Notes under the pieces: generated by a model
Database searches by the model: none
What the model was told of the DNA's origin: nothing
What the model saw: only the letters and a program-made list of their open reading frames with translations
Part shown: positions 40,911 through 50,036 of the stretch, in pieces
Position numbering within the stretch: the first letter of the stretch is position 1
Layout of the letters: each line of letters opens with the position of its first letter
Source: JAJPXC01 sp964510535
Lineage (GTDB): Bacteria > Bacteroidota > Bacteroidia > Bacteroidales > Muribaculaceae
Length of the DNA: 64,000 nucleotides
Assembly (NCBI GenBank): GCA_964510535.1
Contig: CAZECG010000002.1
Location: 1 to 64,000, forward strand
Direction of reading: 5' to 3'
Translations under genes and position numbers: made by a program

Positions 40911-41957
40911 ATGAAACGATTCAAGGCCGTCAAATACATAAGCATAATCGCCCTATTATTGCTAACCATCTTCTCAGCTAAAGCTCAATCATTCAGAGCC
41001 AAAGAGCTAACCATTGTCAACGCAAACGACTCTACAGTCCTAAATGGCACACTCACCACACCTGCCAATGGCTCTGCCAAAGCGGTGCTGGTGCTTGCCA
41101 CGGGAAGCGGTATGCAGAATCGCGATGAAGAACTCTCCGGACAGCGCCCATTCAAAGTTATTGCCGAATATCTTTCATCAAACGGATATGCCGTTCTACG
41201 TGTTGACGACCGCGGTTATGGTGTTGAAAACTACGATTTCACACACAATACCATCAACGATTTCGCCTCAGACATTGCCGCTTGCACAGATGCAATCCGC
41301 ACTCAATTCAAATCGACTCCAATCGGTGTGCTTGGCCACTCCGAAGGGGGCACAATTGCCATTAAAAACGCAACATCAAATCCTAATTGCAATTTCATAA
41401 TCACACTTGGCGCGCCGGCTTGGAGTGGCGATTCCATAATCATGTCGCAATCGCGTGCTTTAGCAGTCGGACTAACCGGCAAGTGGGATGGCGAAGAGCA
41501 TCAGCGCAAAATTCTTGACATTGTAAAATCAGACCTTTCAAATATGCAAGCGCACATAGCATTGAATTTTCTGCTACGTCAAATATACGGTGAACAAGCT
41601 GCGCTTCCAGAAGCGGAAAAAGCCCTTGCGCAGCAAGTGGATATCCTTGTGTCGCGATGGTATCGCCAGTTGGTTAGATACAACCCCGCCAACGACATTC
41701 GCAACGTATCCAAACCATGGCTTGCCCTTAACGGCGAACGCGATACGCAAGTGCTTCCCGGCAACCTTGCGACAATCAAAGAACTCAATCCAAAAGTCGA
41801 GACAATAGAACTGCCGGCGCATAATCACCTCTTTCAGCCTTGCGCTACCGGTCTTGCCAACGAATATCAAACACTCACCCAATCACCATCTGCCCAAACC
41901 CTCGAAACGATTCTCAATTGGCTCAATACCATCGTCCCCTCAATTTCCGTAAACTAA
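40911..41957 (+). CDS. Secreted alpha/beta hydrolase
   Basis: A 348-residue protein with a signal peptide (cleavage near residue 26, AKAQ). Its alpha/beta hydrolase fold has nucleophile Ser144 in LGHSEGGTIA, an acid in NGERDTQV (~286-293) and the catalytic His in LPAHNHLFQ (~311-319). It resembles the extracellular esterase/lipase-like hydrolases next to many Bacteroidales genes. Substrate is unknown. It stands alone between fic and the phytase gene. Confidence 0.86.
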   Translation: MKRFKAVKYISIIALLLLTIFSAKAQSFRAKELTIVNANDSTVLNGTLTTPANGSAKAVLVLATGSGMQNRDEELSGQRPFKVIAEYLSSNGYAVLRVDDRGYGVENYDFTHNTINDFASDIAACTDAIRTQFKSTPIGVLGHSEGGTIAIKNATSNPNCNFIITLGAPAWSGDSIIMSQSRALAVGLTGKWDGEEHQRKILDIVKSDLSNMQAHIALNFLLRQIYGEQAALPEAEKALAQQVDILVSRWYRQLVRYNPANDIRNVSKPWLALNGERDTQVLPGNLATIKELNPKVETIELPAHNHLFQPCATGLANEYQTLTQSPSAQTLETILNWLNTIVPSISVN

Positions 41958-42197
41958 CTGACAAAAACGAAGGCAAAAACGCCCCGATGCAATTCTTTTG
42001 TTCCGAGCCCTCGGTGATTTGAGTTGTCATTTTCCCTCAATTTCAAGAGCAGAACTTCCCAGACGATTAAAAATCAGTGAACTTCAAGTTAGAACGATAA
42101 CAAACCAATCGACGAGAAAAAGGCGTATTGATTCGTGAAGGAGGAGACCCATAGAATGGGCTATTAGTAAGATGCAGCTTAAAAAGCATCCAAACGT

Positions 42198-42228
42198 TTT
42201 GCGCTGTCAAGAAGTTTGGCTACTTTTG
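42198..42228 (+). promoter_or_regulatory. Promoter of the phytase gene
   Basis: TTTG (42198-42201), a 19-base spacer, and TACTTTTG (42221-42228) form a near-perfect Bacteroidota promoter. The rest of the 300-base region upstream (41958-42197) holds nothing I can recognise. Confidence 0.75.
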
Positions 42229-42284
42229 TGTCTTAACGGAATATTTGATTATCCACTTCAATGATAATAAAACATTATAAAAAT

Positions 42285-43544
42285 ATGCGTCGATTTTTAA
42301 TCTCGATTTTGTGCCAGTTTTCGCTGTTGACGGTTGTCGCGGCTGACCCAACGGCTACCAACTATCCGGCGGCTGATTGCCAAGGCAGTCTAAAGCCTTA
42401 TCCCGTACCTGAAAAGTCGTTTGTATATCCCGATTCGCTCACTCCGGTCTATATAAGCCATGTGGGCCGACACGGTTCGCGTTATCCCGCTGGCCCTGCG
42501 CATTCTGTGGCATTGCAGAAGGCATTGCAGCGCGCCGACTCGGCAAAGACCATTACGTCGCTCGGCCGCAAATTGCTGGCGTTGACCGACTATGTCATAA
42601 GTGCGAGCCATAACCGTTGGGGTGCGCTCGACTCGCTCGGTATGGCCGAGCAGCGCGGAATCGCGTCGAGGATGTTTATGAATTTCCCTGAACCGTTCCG
42701 TTCGGGGTCGGTCTACGCGTTGTCGTCGTACTCGCCGCGTTGCATGATGAGTATGTTCTCGTTCGCGCATCAACTCGACCGTCTGAACAACTCAATAGAG
42801 GTGATAACATCGACGGGGCGGCAAAATTCAAAACTGATGCGTCCCTTCGATGTCAGCGACGACTATAAAGAGTTCCGCTCCTCTGACGGCTGGAAAAAGG
42901 TCTATGATGACTATATGGCACAAACCGTGCCGGTGACGGCCATAGAGCGCGTGCTCGGTAAAGGTTATCCATACGGCGACACTGACCCTAAGGAACTCGC
43001 ATTGATGGAATACTATGTGCTGGCAGGAATGAGTGCGATGGGAGTAGAAGTCAACGCTCTCGATTATTTCACGTCGGCTGAGTATAATGCTCTGTGGTCA
43101 ACGTTTAATCTGCGCCAGTATCTGCAGCGTGTGGCTTCGACGATTTCGTCGGTTCCCGCCGATATCGCCTCAGACCTCGTTCTTGACCTTGTTGCCCGCG
43201 CCGACGGATTTATCTCCGGGAGTAATCCCGCAACAGTAGATTTGCGTTTCGGCCATGCCGAGACTCTGATGCCGTTGCTTTCATTGCTTAGATTACCCGG
43301 TTGCTACTATCTGACCAACTATTTCGACACTGTGGCAATGAATTGGCGTGATTTCGATGTAGTCCCTATGGCCGCCAATTTGCAGATGATTCTCTTCAAG
43401 AGCACTAAGGGCGACTATTATGTGATGTTCGGGCTAAACGAGCACCCTGTGACTCTTATACCCAACGATGCTCGCACCGTGATTCCGTGGGGGGAGGCTC
43501 GTGATTATATGACACGATGTGTCCCAATATATTATCAGCCATAA
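42285..43544 (+). CDS. MINPP-type histidine phosphatase (phytase)
   Basis: A 419-residue secreted protein with a signal peptide (MRRFLISILCQFSLL...). The histidine-acid-phosphatase motif GRHGSRYPAG is at residues 61-70 and the proton-donor motif GHAETLMP near 326-333. RHGSRYP together with HAE is the pattern of the multiple-inositol-polyphosphate phosphatases, including the Bacteroides phytase BtMinpp. Likely activity: removal of phosphates from phytate outside the cytoplasm. An ATG eight codons upstream (42261) is also in frame and lies closer to the promoter. Confidence 0.85.
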   Translation: MRRFLISILCQFSLLTVVAADPTATNYPAADCQGSLKPYPVPEKSFVYPDSLTPVYISHVGRHGSRYPAGPAHSVALQKALQRADSAKTITSLGRKLLALTDYVISASHNRWGALDSLGMAEQRGIASRMFMNFPEPFRSGSVYALSSYSPRCMMSMFSFAHQLDRLNNSIEVITSTGRQNSKLMRPFDVSDDYKEFRSSDGWKKVYDDYMAQTVPVTAIERVLGKGYPYGDTDPKELALMEYYVLAGMSAMGVEVNALDYFTSAEYNALWSTFNLRQYLQRVASTISSVPADIASDLVLDLVARADGFISGSNPATVDLRFGHAETLMPLLSLLRLPGCYYLTNYFDTVAMNWRDFDVVPMAANLQMILFKSTKGDYYVMFGLNEHPVTLIPNDARTVIPWGEARDYMTRCVPIYYQP

Positions 43545-43581
43545 CGCTGATAGCGCTATGGCTGACAATTGAAGGGGTTAC

Positions 43582-43618
43582 CTTTTATAACGGCCGGGCT
43601 TGTCGCTCGGTCGTTTTT
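43582..43618. terminator. Shared terminator between phytase and nagB
   Basis: AACGGCCGGGC (near 43590-43600) pairs with GCTCGGTCGTT (43606-43616) over a short loop with a T-rich 3' side. The two genes converge on it, so it probably serves both. Confidence 0.75.
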
Positions 43619-43620
43619 GC

Positions 43621-44433
43621 TTATTTCAATTGCGACTCGGGGGCGAGGTTGTTGCGCTCGATGTCTTTGAAATAGCGGTAGGTGTCGACTTTGAGTTCGC
43701 CGCAAGCAGCTTCGTCTGCAACGATTACAGCGTGCTGGTGGAGCTGGAGAGCCGAGATTGTCCACATTTGGCTTACTGCGCCTTCAACGCCGTGGCGCAA
43801 AGCGCGGGCTTTGTTGTGGCCGTTTACGAGGAGCAGGATGCTCTTAGCGTCCATAACGGTGCCAACGCCGACGGTGAGGGCTGTCTTGGGCACGAGGTTG
43901 ACATCGCCGTCAAAGAAGCGCGAGTTGGCAACGATTGTGTCGGTGGTCAATGTCTTCACGCGGGTGCGGGAAGTCAAAGACGAGCCGGGTTCGTTGAACG
44001 CAATGTGGCCGTCGGGGCCTACGCCGCCCATAAAGAGGTCAACGCCGCCGTAGCTTTTGATTTTGGCTTCAAAGCGAGCGCACTCGGCTTCGGGATCGGG
44101 AGCGTTACCGTCGAGGATGTTGACGTTTTCGGCGGGGATGTCGATGTGGTTAAAGAAGTTGGTCCACATGAAGGTGTGGTAGCTCTGCTCGTGGTCTTGG
44201 GGGAGTTCGCGGTATTCGTCCATGTTGAAAGTCACAACGTTGCGGAACGATACTTTGCCTTCTTTGTTGAGCTTGATCAGCTCGCGGTACATGCCCAGGG
44301 GCGAGCCGCCGGTGGGGCAACCGAGCACGAAGGGATGTTCGGCGGTAGGAGCGGCGGCGTTGATGCGCGCTGCTACATAGTTAGCCGCCCATTTCGACAA
44401 ATCCTCGTAGTTGGGTTCGATAATCAGTCTCAT
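43621..44433 (-). CDS. nagB: Glucosamine-6-phosphate deaminase
   Basis: A 270-residue cytosolic enzyme converting glucosamine-6-phosphate to fructose-6-phosphate and ammonia. All key parts are present: the phosphate-binding LGCPTGGSPLGMY (residues 38-50), Asp72 in FNMDEYRELP, and Asp/His in GGVGPDGHIAFNEPGSS (~136-152), with numbering close to the E. coli enzyme. The ATG at 44433 is preferred over a TTG two codons earlier. It is divergent from the NagB-like/PIG-L fusion gene. Confidence 0.95.
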   Translation of the reverse strand: MRLIIEPNYEDLSKWAANYVAARINAAAPTAEHPFVLGCPTGGSPLGMYRELIKLNKEGKVSFRNVVTFNMDEYRELPQDHEQSYHTFMWTNFFNHIDIPAENVNILDGNAPDPEAECARFEAKIKSYGGVDLFMGGVGPDGHIAFNEPGSSLTSRTRVKTLTTDTIVANSRFFDGDVNLVPKTALTVGVGTVMDAKSILLLVNGHNKARALRHGVEGAVSQMWTISALQLHQHAVIVADEAACGELKVDTYRYFKDIERNNLAPESQLK

Positions 44434-44478
44434 AAACAATATAGGATGTTGTGGTTAAAAGTAAGGGTTAATTTGCGG

Positions 44479-44509
44479 CAAAATTACAAAAAAACCAAAA
44501 CTACACAAA
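44479..44509 (-). promoter_or_regulatory. nagB promoter
   Basis: On the minus strand TTTG (44506-44509) and TAATTTTG (44479-44486) are separated by exactly 19 bases, matching the consensus well. It lies about 46 bases before the nagB ATG. Confidence 0.75.
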
Positions 44510-44615
44510 GAAATGGCGGTCATAATCTAGGCGGGTCAGGTGTTGAACAGTCTAAAAATATGTTATTAAAGTAAAATAAATATTTGTGGCGTATAGCATA
44601 TCAGAAAAATAATTG

Positions 44616-44623
44616 TAGATTTG
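44616..44623 (+). promoter_or_regulatory. Promoter of the NagB-like/PIG-L fusion gene
   Basis: TAGATTTG fits TAnnTTTG and lies 21 bases before the ATG. The -33 region has no good match. Confidence 0.5.
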
Positions 44624-44644
44624 CAATATAGATTATAAAACACA

Positions 44645-46624
44645 ATGAAAACTAATCTCAGTTCACAAATCAAGCTTGACCGTATCCCTAAGCGTTACTA
44701 TGCGCCAGAAGGGGAGATTGAGCTCGCCGCTTTGACCCGTGAGGAAAAAGCATATACCCGTATCTTTGAGACGATGAATGACGGTAGCGAGTATATCGCT
44801 AACCATGTGGCTCGAATAATCAAACTAAACCTCGACAAAAAAGGTAAGTGCGTCATAGCTCTTGGCGCAGGCATGAGTACCCATTCGGTTTATGCCAAAT
44901 TGATTGACCTTTACCGTCGGGGCGAGGTTTCGTTTAAAGATGTAACTGTTTTCAATATCAGCGAGTTTTTCCCATTGGGTGAAGACGGTCCGAGCACTCT
45001 CAAACGTCTGAAAGAGGTCTTTTTGGATCAAGTTGACATCCTGCCCGAGAATATTCGTTCGATTGACCCGGCGGTTACGAAAGAAAATATGTATGAATAT
45101 TGCAAGGGCTACGAGCAATCGATTGAAGAGTGCGGCGGCCTTGACTTGACGCTTTGCGAGATGGGTCCGCAGGGTGCGCTCGCATTCAATGAACCGGGCT
45201 CGCTTGCGACCAGCATGTGCCGGCTCGTGTTGTTGAGCGGCGAGACGCGTCAGGCGATAGCCAATGCTTATAAAACTGAAAATGTCCCGACCACTGCCAT
45301 CACACTCGGTCTCGGCAATATATTGAAATCAACTCGTGTCATCACCATGGCATGGGGCGAAAACAGCGCTCCGATTGTTAAGGCCGCTGTAGAGGGAACT
45401 GTAGATAGCAATGTTCCCGCTTCGTTCCTCCAGCTCCACAATCATGTGAGAATCGTTGTCGACCTTTCGGCTGCTGAAGACCTCACGCGCATCAGCAATC
45501 CTTGGAAAGTGACTTCGTGTGACTGGAACGACAAACTGATACGCCGCGCCATAGTGTGGCTTTGCGACCAGACCCAAAAACCGATATTGAAGTTGACCGA
45601 CAAGGATTACAACGATTGGGGGCTTGGAGAGCTTGTGGCTCTGTACGGGTCTGCCTATAACGTGAATATCAAAGTGTTCAACGAACTTCAGCACACTATC
45701 ACTGGTTGGCCGGGCGGCAAACCCAACGCCGACGATACCTATCGCCCGGAGCGTGCTAATCCCTATCCTAAGCGCGTGATTGTGTTCAGCCCTCACCCCG
45801 ATGACGATGTCATCTCGATGGGTGGCACATTGAAACGCCTTGTTGACCAGCACCATGATGTCCATGTCGCATATGAAACATCGGGTAACATTGCGGTGGG
45901 CGACGAGGATATGATGCGCTACTTCTTGATGATGGACAAAATAGCCCCTAAATTCGGCTTTGACACCCCCGGATTCAAGAAGATGAGCGAAGACATCAAG
46001 GGGTTTGTAGCTTCGAAGACATCGGGCAATATGGACACGGCTGACATACGCTATGTCAAGACGATGATACGTCAAGCTGAAGCGTCGATAGCTTGCAACT
46101 ATATTGGTGTTAAACCTGAGAACGTACACTTCTTGCGCTTGCCGTTCTATGAGACCGGTACAATCAAGAAAGGCGATTTGACCGAAAAGGATATTGAAAT
46201 CGTTAAGGATCTTATCCTCAGCGTTAAACCCCATCAGATTTTCGTGGCCGGCGACCTCGCAGACCCCCACGGAACTCACCGCGTCTGCACCGATGCAGTG
46301 CTCGCTGTAATCGATGAGGTTAAAGATGAGGAGTGGATGAAGGATTGCCGCATATGGATGTACCGCGGAGCATGGGCGGAGTGGGAAATTGACCACATTG
46401 AGATGGCTGTGCCCATCAGCCCCGAAGAATTGCGCTTTAAACGCAACTCCATCCTCAAACATCAGTCGCAGATGGAAAACGCGCCGTTCCTTGGCGATGA
46501 CGACCGTCTGTTCTGGCAGCGCGCTGAGGAGCGCAACCGCGCGACCGCTCAGCTCTATGAGGGGTTAGGGTTGGCATCGTACGAAGCTATCGAGGCGTTC
46601 GTCGAATACATCCCAATCCGTTAA
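44645..46624 (+). CDS. NagB-like pseudoenzyme fused to PIG-L deacetylase
   Basis: A 659-residue protein. Residues ~30-300 are a NagB/SugP-isomerase domain lacking the catalytic set of NagB: the phosphate loop is ALGAGMSTHS instead of GCPTGG, the FNMDEY motif reads FNISEF (residues 103-108), and GPDGHIAFNEP reads GPQGALAFNEP (174-184). Residues ~375-640 are a PIG-L/LmbE deacetylase with HPDDD (384-388, zinc ligands) and a later ADPHGTH. So the N-terminal half probably binds a sugar phosphate or acts as a scaffold, and the C-terminal half removes an N-acetyl group. This architecture, often misnamed nagB, occurs widely in Bacteroidales. Confidence 0.88.
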   Translation: MKTNLSSQIKLDRIPKRYYAPEGEIELAALTREEKAYTRIFETMNDGSEYIANHVARIIKLNLDKKGKCVIALGAGMSTHSVYAKLIDLYRRGEVSFKDVTVFNISEFFPLGEDGPSTLKRLKEVFLDQVDILPENIRSIDPAVTKENMYEYCKGYEQSIEECGGLDLTLCEMGPQGALAFNEPGSLATSMCRLVLLSGETRQAIANAYKTENVPTTAITLGLGNILKSTRVITMAWGENSAPIVKAAVEGTVDSNVPASFLQLHNHVRIVVDLSAAEDLTRISNPWKVTSCDWNDKLIRRAIVWLCDQTQKPILKLTDKDYNDWGLGELVALYGSAYNVNIKVFNELQHTITGWPGGKPNADDTYRPERANPYPKRVIVFSPHPDDDVISMGGTLKRLVDQHHDVHVAYETSGNIAVGDEDMMRYFLMMDKIAPKFGFDTPGFKKMSEDIKGFVASKTSGNMDTADIRYVKTMIRQAEASIACNYIGVKPENVHFLRLPFYETGTIKKGDLTEKDIEIVKDLILSVKPHQIFVAGDLADPHGTHRVCTDAVLAVIDEVKDEEWMKDCRIWMYRGAWAEWEIDHIEMAVPISPEELRFKRNSILKHQSQMENAPFLGDDDRLFWQRAEERNRATAQLYEGLGLASYEAIEAFVEYIPIR

Positions 46625-46746
46625 AATCGCCGAAAACTGCTTTTAACGCATAAGTAACCCCAACAACCATTCATTAGATTCATCAACAGTTCCAAAATAT
46701 AAATAAATTAGGAAAAGCAACAAATAAGTGAATCATAGGTTAGAGG

Positions 46747-46780
46747 CCCGCTGGCTCGTGAGAGTCGGCGGGTTTCGTGT
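46747..46780 (+). terminator. Terminator of the NagB-like/PIG-L gene
   Basis: CCCGC and CTC (46747-46757) pair with GAG and GCGGG (46762-46772) with mismatches; a TTTCGTGTTAT tail follows. It lies 120 bases past the stop codon. Confidence 0.6.
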
Positions 46781-46828
46781 TATATTTCTGAGGGTATTTA
46801 TTGGTTTTTTATGGCTTAGCGGATTTTT

Positions 46829-46844
46829 CCGGCCGGCAGGCCGG
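46829..46844. repeat. GC-rich REP-like palindrome
   Basis: CCGGCC (46829-46834) pairs with GGCCGG (46839-46844) over GGCA. It resembles the REP-like hairpins at 23.2 and 26.1 kb only in general character. Confidence 0.4.
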
Positions 46845-46917
46845 TCTGTCCTGCCCGATACGGTCGGTTTTGCAATTATTGTCTAACGTGGGCGTGGGTA
46901 TTGCCCGGTGTGGTTTC

Positions 46918-46925
46918 TACTTTTG
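46918..46925 (+). promoter_or_regulatory. Promoter of the small-protein gene
   Basis: TACTTTTG fits TAnnTTTG and lies 46 bases before the ATG. There is no -33 match. Confidence 0.55.
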
Positions 46926-46971
46926 CAGAGTAACTATTACGACAAGACAATCAAAATAATGATAGTGAGCT

Positions 46972-47214
46972 ATGAAAACTATTAATTCCTCAGACGTGAT
47001 TTTTGCCACTGTAACGCAGCGCGGCGCGACACTTTACAACGCGCGGCTCAGCGGCCTGTCATCGATGGCCGATGTGATGAAATATTTGCATAAGGCATTG
47101 TCAGGTGCTGTCGGGATGCTTACACTGACATTGCGCAACGGCACGCAAGGATGGTCGCGACGCTCTTCGTTCAAGCTCGCGGTGGCCGAGGGTGTGCAGT
47201 TGACGTTGTTTTGA
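46972..47214 (+). CDS. Conserved small hypothetical protein
   Basis: An 80-residue basic protein with no Cys, signal peptide or membrane helix. It opens MKTINSSDVIFATVTQRG and closes with GVQLTLF. I have the impression of similar small Bacteroidales proteins ending in QLTLF or QLSLF but cannot name a family or function. The well-placed promoter and normal codon use support it as real. It is convergent with the DUF4831 gene, 13 bases between. Confidence 0.7.
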   Translation: MKTINSSDVIFATVTQRGATLYNARLSGLSSMADVMKYLHKALSGAVGMLTLTLRNGTQGWSRRSSFKLAVAEGVQLTLF

Positions 47215-47227
47215 ATACGTTAGGGGG

Positions 47228-48316
47228 TTACTCCTCGGATGTGACAGGACCAAGTTCGCGGACCGCACCTGTGGTTGGGTCCATAATCATATACATGGGT
47301 GCTTTTTTGTCGGTGAATAGACCGGGGGCGAGGCCATAGACAAGCCCGAATTGAGCGATTTCCTTGGTCTCTTCTGCTAACGTTTTGCCATCGTAGCTGA
47401 TTCTGATGATTGCTTTCCCGGGGATAGAGTAAGCGAATCCTCCCTTTGGGAACGGTAGCTCCACGCCTTTGTCGTTGACGGGGATTTCTCCGCTGTCGGT
47501 AATTGATATTGACAGGTAGATTGGCTCGCCTGAAAGGTCGGTCGCCGGGACCACCCCTTTTGATGATACCCGCGCCACGACGTAGTCGGTTATGTCATCG
47601 TCGGGCATATAGCTGACGGTTGACACATCGGTTGAGCGTTGCTCCGTGCCGACAAACATCGCTGTCAGAGCGGCTTCCTGGGCGTTTATGTTGTCGAGGG
47701 CGAGTTGCAGTGCGGCGCCGTCGGGAAACGATTGCTCAGACTGGCCCGTGATGATTTCATTGCGGCTTTCGCGGAGCGAGTAGATGGTCTCGGCGGCAAG
47801 TTCGGCTCGTTTGGCCACAGAGGTGCTTTTGAGCATATCGGGGGTCATGGCCTGACGCGCCGCGGGGGTTTCGAGGGGAGTCGGTTGAGCTTCGTGAGGC
47901 ACCGGGAGCTTGACGGCGGCAGGGGTAAATGATTTTTCGGTGTTTACCGATATGGGGAGGTTTTGGCTGTCAAGAATCATAAATGGTGGATTGCCTGATG
48001 AGAATTTCACGGCATATTTTTCGTCGGGGTTGGCCACTCCGCGCGGAACAATGGTCACCGATTTTACGGTGACGGTCTCCGAGGGTTTCATAACCGGGTC
48101 GTTGACCTGAAGGTATTTGTTGGCGTACTGATACAGTTCGCCCGGTTTTTTCACCAAGCGCTCGGTTTCGATGGTTATGTCGAGAATGGTGTTGGGGAGG
48201 GTGTAGACGAGGGCGTATTCGTTGGCTTTTGTGGCGGTGAGACGCTGGGTCGTTTGAGCGGCGGCGGGTATCAGAGCCGCCGATAGCGCCATAAATGCTG
48301 ATATAATTTTGTTCAT
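47228..48316 (-). CDS. DUF4831-family secreted protein
   Basis: A 362-residue protein with a signal peptide (MNKIISAFMALSAALIPAAA, then QTTQ) and no other membrane segment. The body has the DUF4831 pattern: YTLPNTILDITIETERLVKK near the N-terminus, VPHEAQPTP and a C-terminal beta-rich half. The family is common in Bacteroidales and has no known function. The true start is the ATG at 48316; the open frame continues upstream without family similarity. It follows nnr by 41 bases. Confidence 0.85.
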   Translation of the reverse strand: MNKIISAFMALSAALIPAAAQTTQRLTATKANEYALVYTLPNTILDITIETERLVKKPGELYQYANKYLQVNDPVMKPSETVTVKSVTIVPRGVANPDEKYAVKFSSGNPPFMILDSQNLPISVNTEKSFTPAAVKLPVPHEAQPTPLETPAARQAMTPDMLKSTSVAKRAELAAETIYSLRESRNEIITGQSEQSFPDGAALQLALDNINAQEAALTAMFVGTEQRSTDVSTVSYMPDDDITDYVVARVSSKGVVPATDLSGEPIYLSISITDSGEIPVNDKGVELPFPKGGFAYSIPGKAIIRISYDGKTLAEETKEIAQFGLVYGLAPGLFTDKKAPMYMIMDPTTGAVRELGPVTSEE

Positions 48317-48357
48317 GGTCGGTTTTATGATATAAGTCGCTCCGTAGTTGGTGCGGT

Positions 48358-49881
48358 TTATTTTGATTTTGTCATGATTTCTTTGATGGCGCGGCCCACG
48401 TTGTCGGCGATGTCGCTTGCTGTCACCCCATATTGGCCGTGAAGTTCGGCTGCCATTTCGCCGGCGCGCCCATGGACAAAGACGCTGATAATCGCCGCAT
48501 ATTCCGGCGAATATCCCTGGGCCAAGACTGACGCTAAGATTCCCGTCAGCACGTCGCCACATCCGGGAGTGGCCATGGCCGAGCATCCCGATGAGTTGAA
48601 GTAGACTTTGCCGTCGGGACGCACGAGGGCTGTGTGGTGACCTTTGAGGATGATGAAGATGTTATAGTATCTCGCCACTTCGATTGCTTTTCGCAGACGG
48701 GCCTCAGCTGAAACTTGGGAGCCAAATAGCCTGTCGAACTCTCCGGCGTGAGGGGTGAGAATCGAGAGTATGGGTATGGTGCTTAGAATTGAGGGGCGGG
48801 CCGCTATGCAGTTGAGGGCATCGGCATCGAGAATCACCGGGACGGTGGTGCCCGCAAGGAAATCCTCAAGGGCTTTGACGGTGGCGTCCTGAGTGCCTAT
48901 GCCGGGGCCTATGGCTATTGAATTGAATCGGTGGGATGGCGATATTTCCGAGATTACGAGGTCGTCTCGGTCTTCGCTGAACAGGGCTTCGGGGACTGTG
49001 GATTGCAGGATGTTGAATCCGCACCGGGGTGAGTATATGGTGGTTTTCCCCACCCCCGAGCGCAATGCCCCTTTGGTGGCAAGAACGGCTGCACCCATCA
49101 TGCCGTAGCTGCCGGCATAGATTATCGCGGAGCCGAAGTCGGCTTTGGAGCAGATGTCGGGTCGTCGGCGAAGCATACGGCGCACGTCGGCTTTCTCGAC
49201 GAGATGATATTGCGGAGATACCGACCTGATTTTCTCGGTGCTAAGCTCGATGTCGAGCACTTTCCACTCACCCACGATGTCGGCGTAGTCGCTTATGAAA
49301 AACGACAGTTTTGGAGCCTGCACTGCGAGAGTGAGGTTGGCATGGATTATGTTGCGGTTGATGGCTTCCGGGTTCCACTCGCCGTATAGCCCTGATGGAA
49401 TGTCGATGGCTACTACCGTGGCCATCGATTCGTTGATGTACTGTACCAACGAGACAAATCCGCCCGACAAGGGACGATGAAGTCCCGAGCCGAAAAGGCC
49501 GTCAATAACAAGATGGCTGCTTGTGAGGTCGGGAAGTGAGAAATTAGACACCACTTCGATAAGGTCGACACCGGGGGTCTCGCGAAGCAAATCGCGCATT
49601 GTCGCGCAGTCGTGCGACAACTTGTTGCCCCCTATGTTAAAGAGGAATACTTCGGGGCGGAAGCCTTGTTCGGCCAATAGCCGTGCCACAGCTAATGCGT
49701 CGGCTCCATTGTTGCCCGGGCCGGCGAAGATGGCGGTTGGTTTACGCGGAGTCCATCGGGATGTTATCTCGCAGGCAACCCCCTCGGCCACGCGTTCAAT
49801 CAGCTCAGCTGAGCTGACGCCATCATTGTCGATGGTGTATCGGTCGATTTCCCTTATCTCTTGAGTGGTGAAAATTTTCAT
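48358..49881 (-). CDS. nnr: Bifunctional NAD(P)H-hydrate epimerase/dehydratase
   Basis: A 507-residue fusion that repairs damaged NAD(P)HX. The N-terminal YjeF_N epimerase domain (residues ~1-215) has FAGPGNNGADALAVARLL (~51-68). The C-terminal YjeF_C dehydratase domain (~235-500) has the ribokinase-like fold with AGEFDRLFG and catalytic GCGDVLTGILASVLAQG (~440-456). ADP or ATP is used to dehydrate S-NAD(P)HX. The start at 49881 (MKIFTTQEIREIDRYTID) is chosen because it restores the usual N-terminus. Confidence 0.93.
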   Translation of the reverse strand: MKIFTTQEIREIDRYTIDNDGVSSAELIERVAEGVACEITSRWTPRKPTAIFAGPGNNGADALAVARLLAEQGFRPEVFLFNIGGNKLSHDCATMRDLLRETPGVDLIEVVSNFSLPDLTSSHLVIDGLFGSGLHRPLSGGFVSLVQYINESMATVVAIDIPSGLYGEWNPEAINRNIIHANLTLAVQAPKLSFFISDYADIVGEWKVLDIELSTEKIRSVSPQYHLVEKADVRRMLRRRPDICSKADFGSAIIYAGSYGMMGAAVLATKGALRSGVGKTTIYSPRCGFNILQSTVPEALFSEDRDDLVISEISPSHRFNSIAIGPGIGTQDATVKALEDFLAGTTVPVILDADALNCIAARPSILSTIPILSILTPHAGEFDRLFGSQVSAEARLRKAIEVARYYNIFIILKGHHTALVRPDGKVYFNSSGCSAMATPGCGDVLTGILASVLAQGYSPEYAAIISVFVHGRAGEMAAELHGQYGVTASDIADNVGRAIKEIMTKSK

Positions 49882-49960
49882 TATCTGATTCTTGACGGCT
49901 TGACAAGGCCAAAAACAGGTGAAGTCAAATCGGGAACCCAAAAGCGTCCCGTTATCATCG

Positions 49961-49968
49961 CAAAATTA
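49961..49968 (-). promoter_or_regulatory. nnr promoter -7 element
   Basis: On the minus strand TAATTTTG fits TAnnTTTG, about 80 bases before nnr. No -33 match is seen. Confidence 0.5.
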
Positions 49969-50036
49969 CAAAAAATCCACTTACACCCGCTTAGATAAGC
50001 TATTTTTAGTAACTTTACGGCATATTTTTAGCATCT

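Larger units (their letters stand above)
46625..46971. other. Intergenic region with terminator and GC palindrome
   Basis: This 347-base stretch contains a terminator-like hairpin (46747-46780), a perfect short GC palindrome (46829-46844) and the promoter of the small-protein gene (46918-46925). No other gene is visible. Confidence 0.6.

Noticed and set aside
43600..44574. 324-codon plus-strand frame opposite nagB
   Set aside because: nagB on the minus strand is certain; the other frame is only its antisense.
45329..46462. 377-codon minus-strand frame opposite the NagB-like/PIG-L gene
   Set aside because: Antisense to a strongly supported gene, without family similarity.
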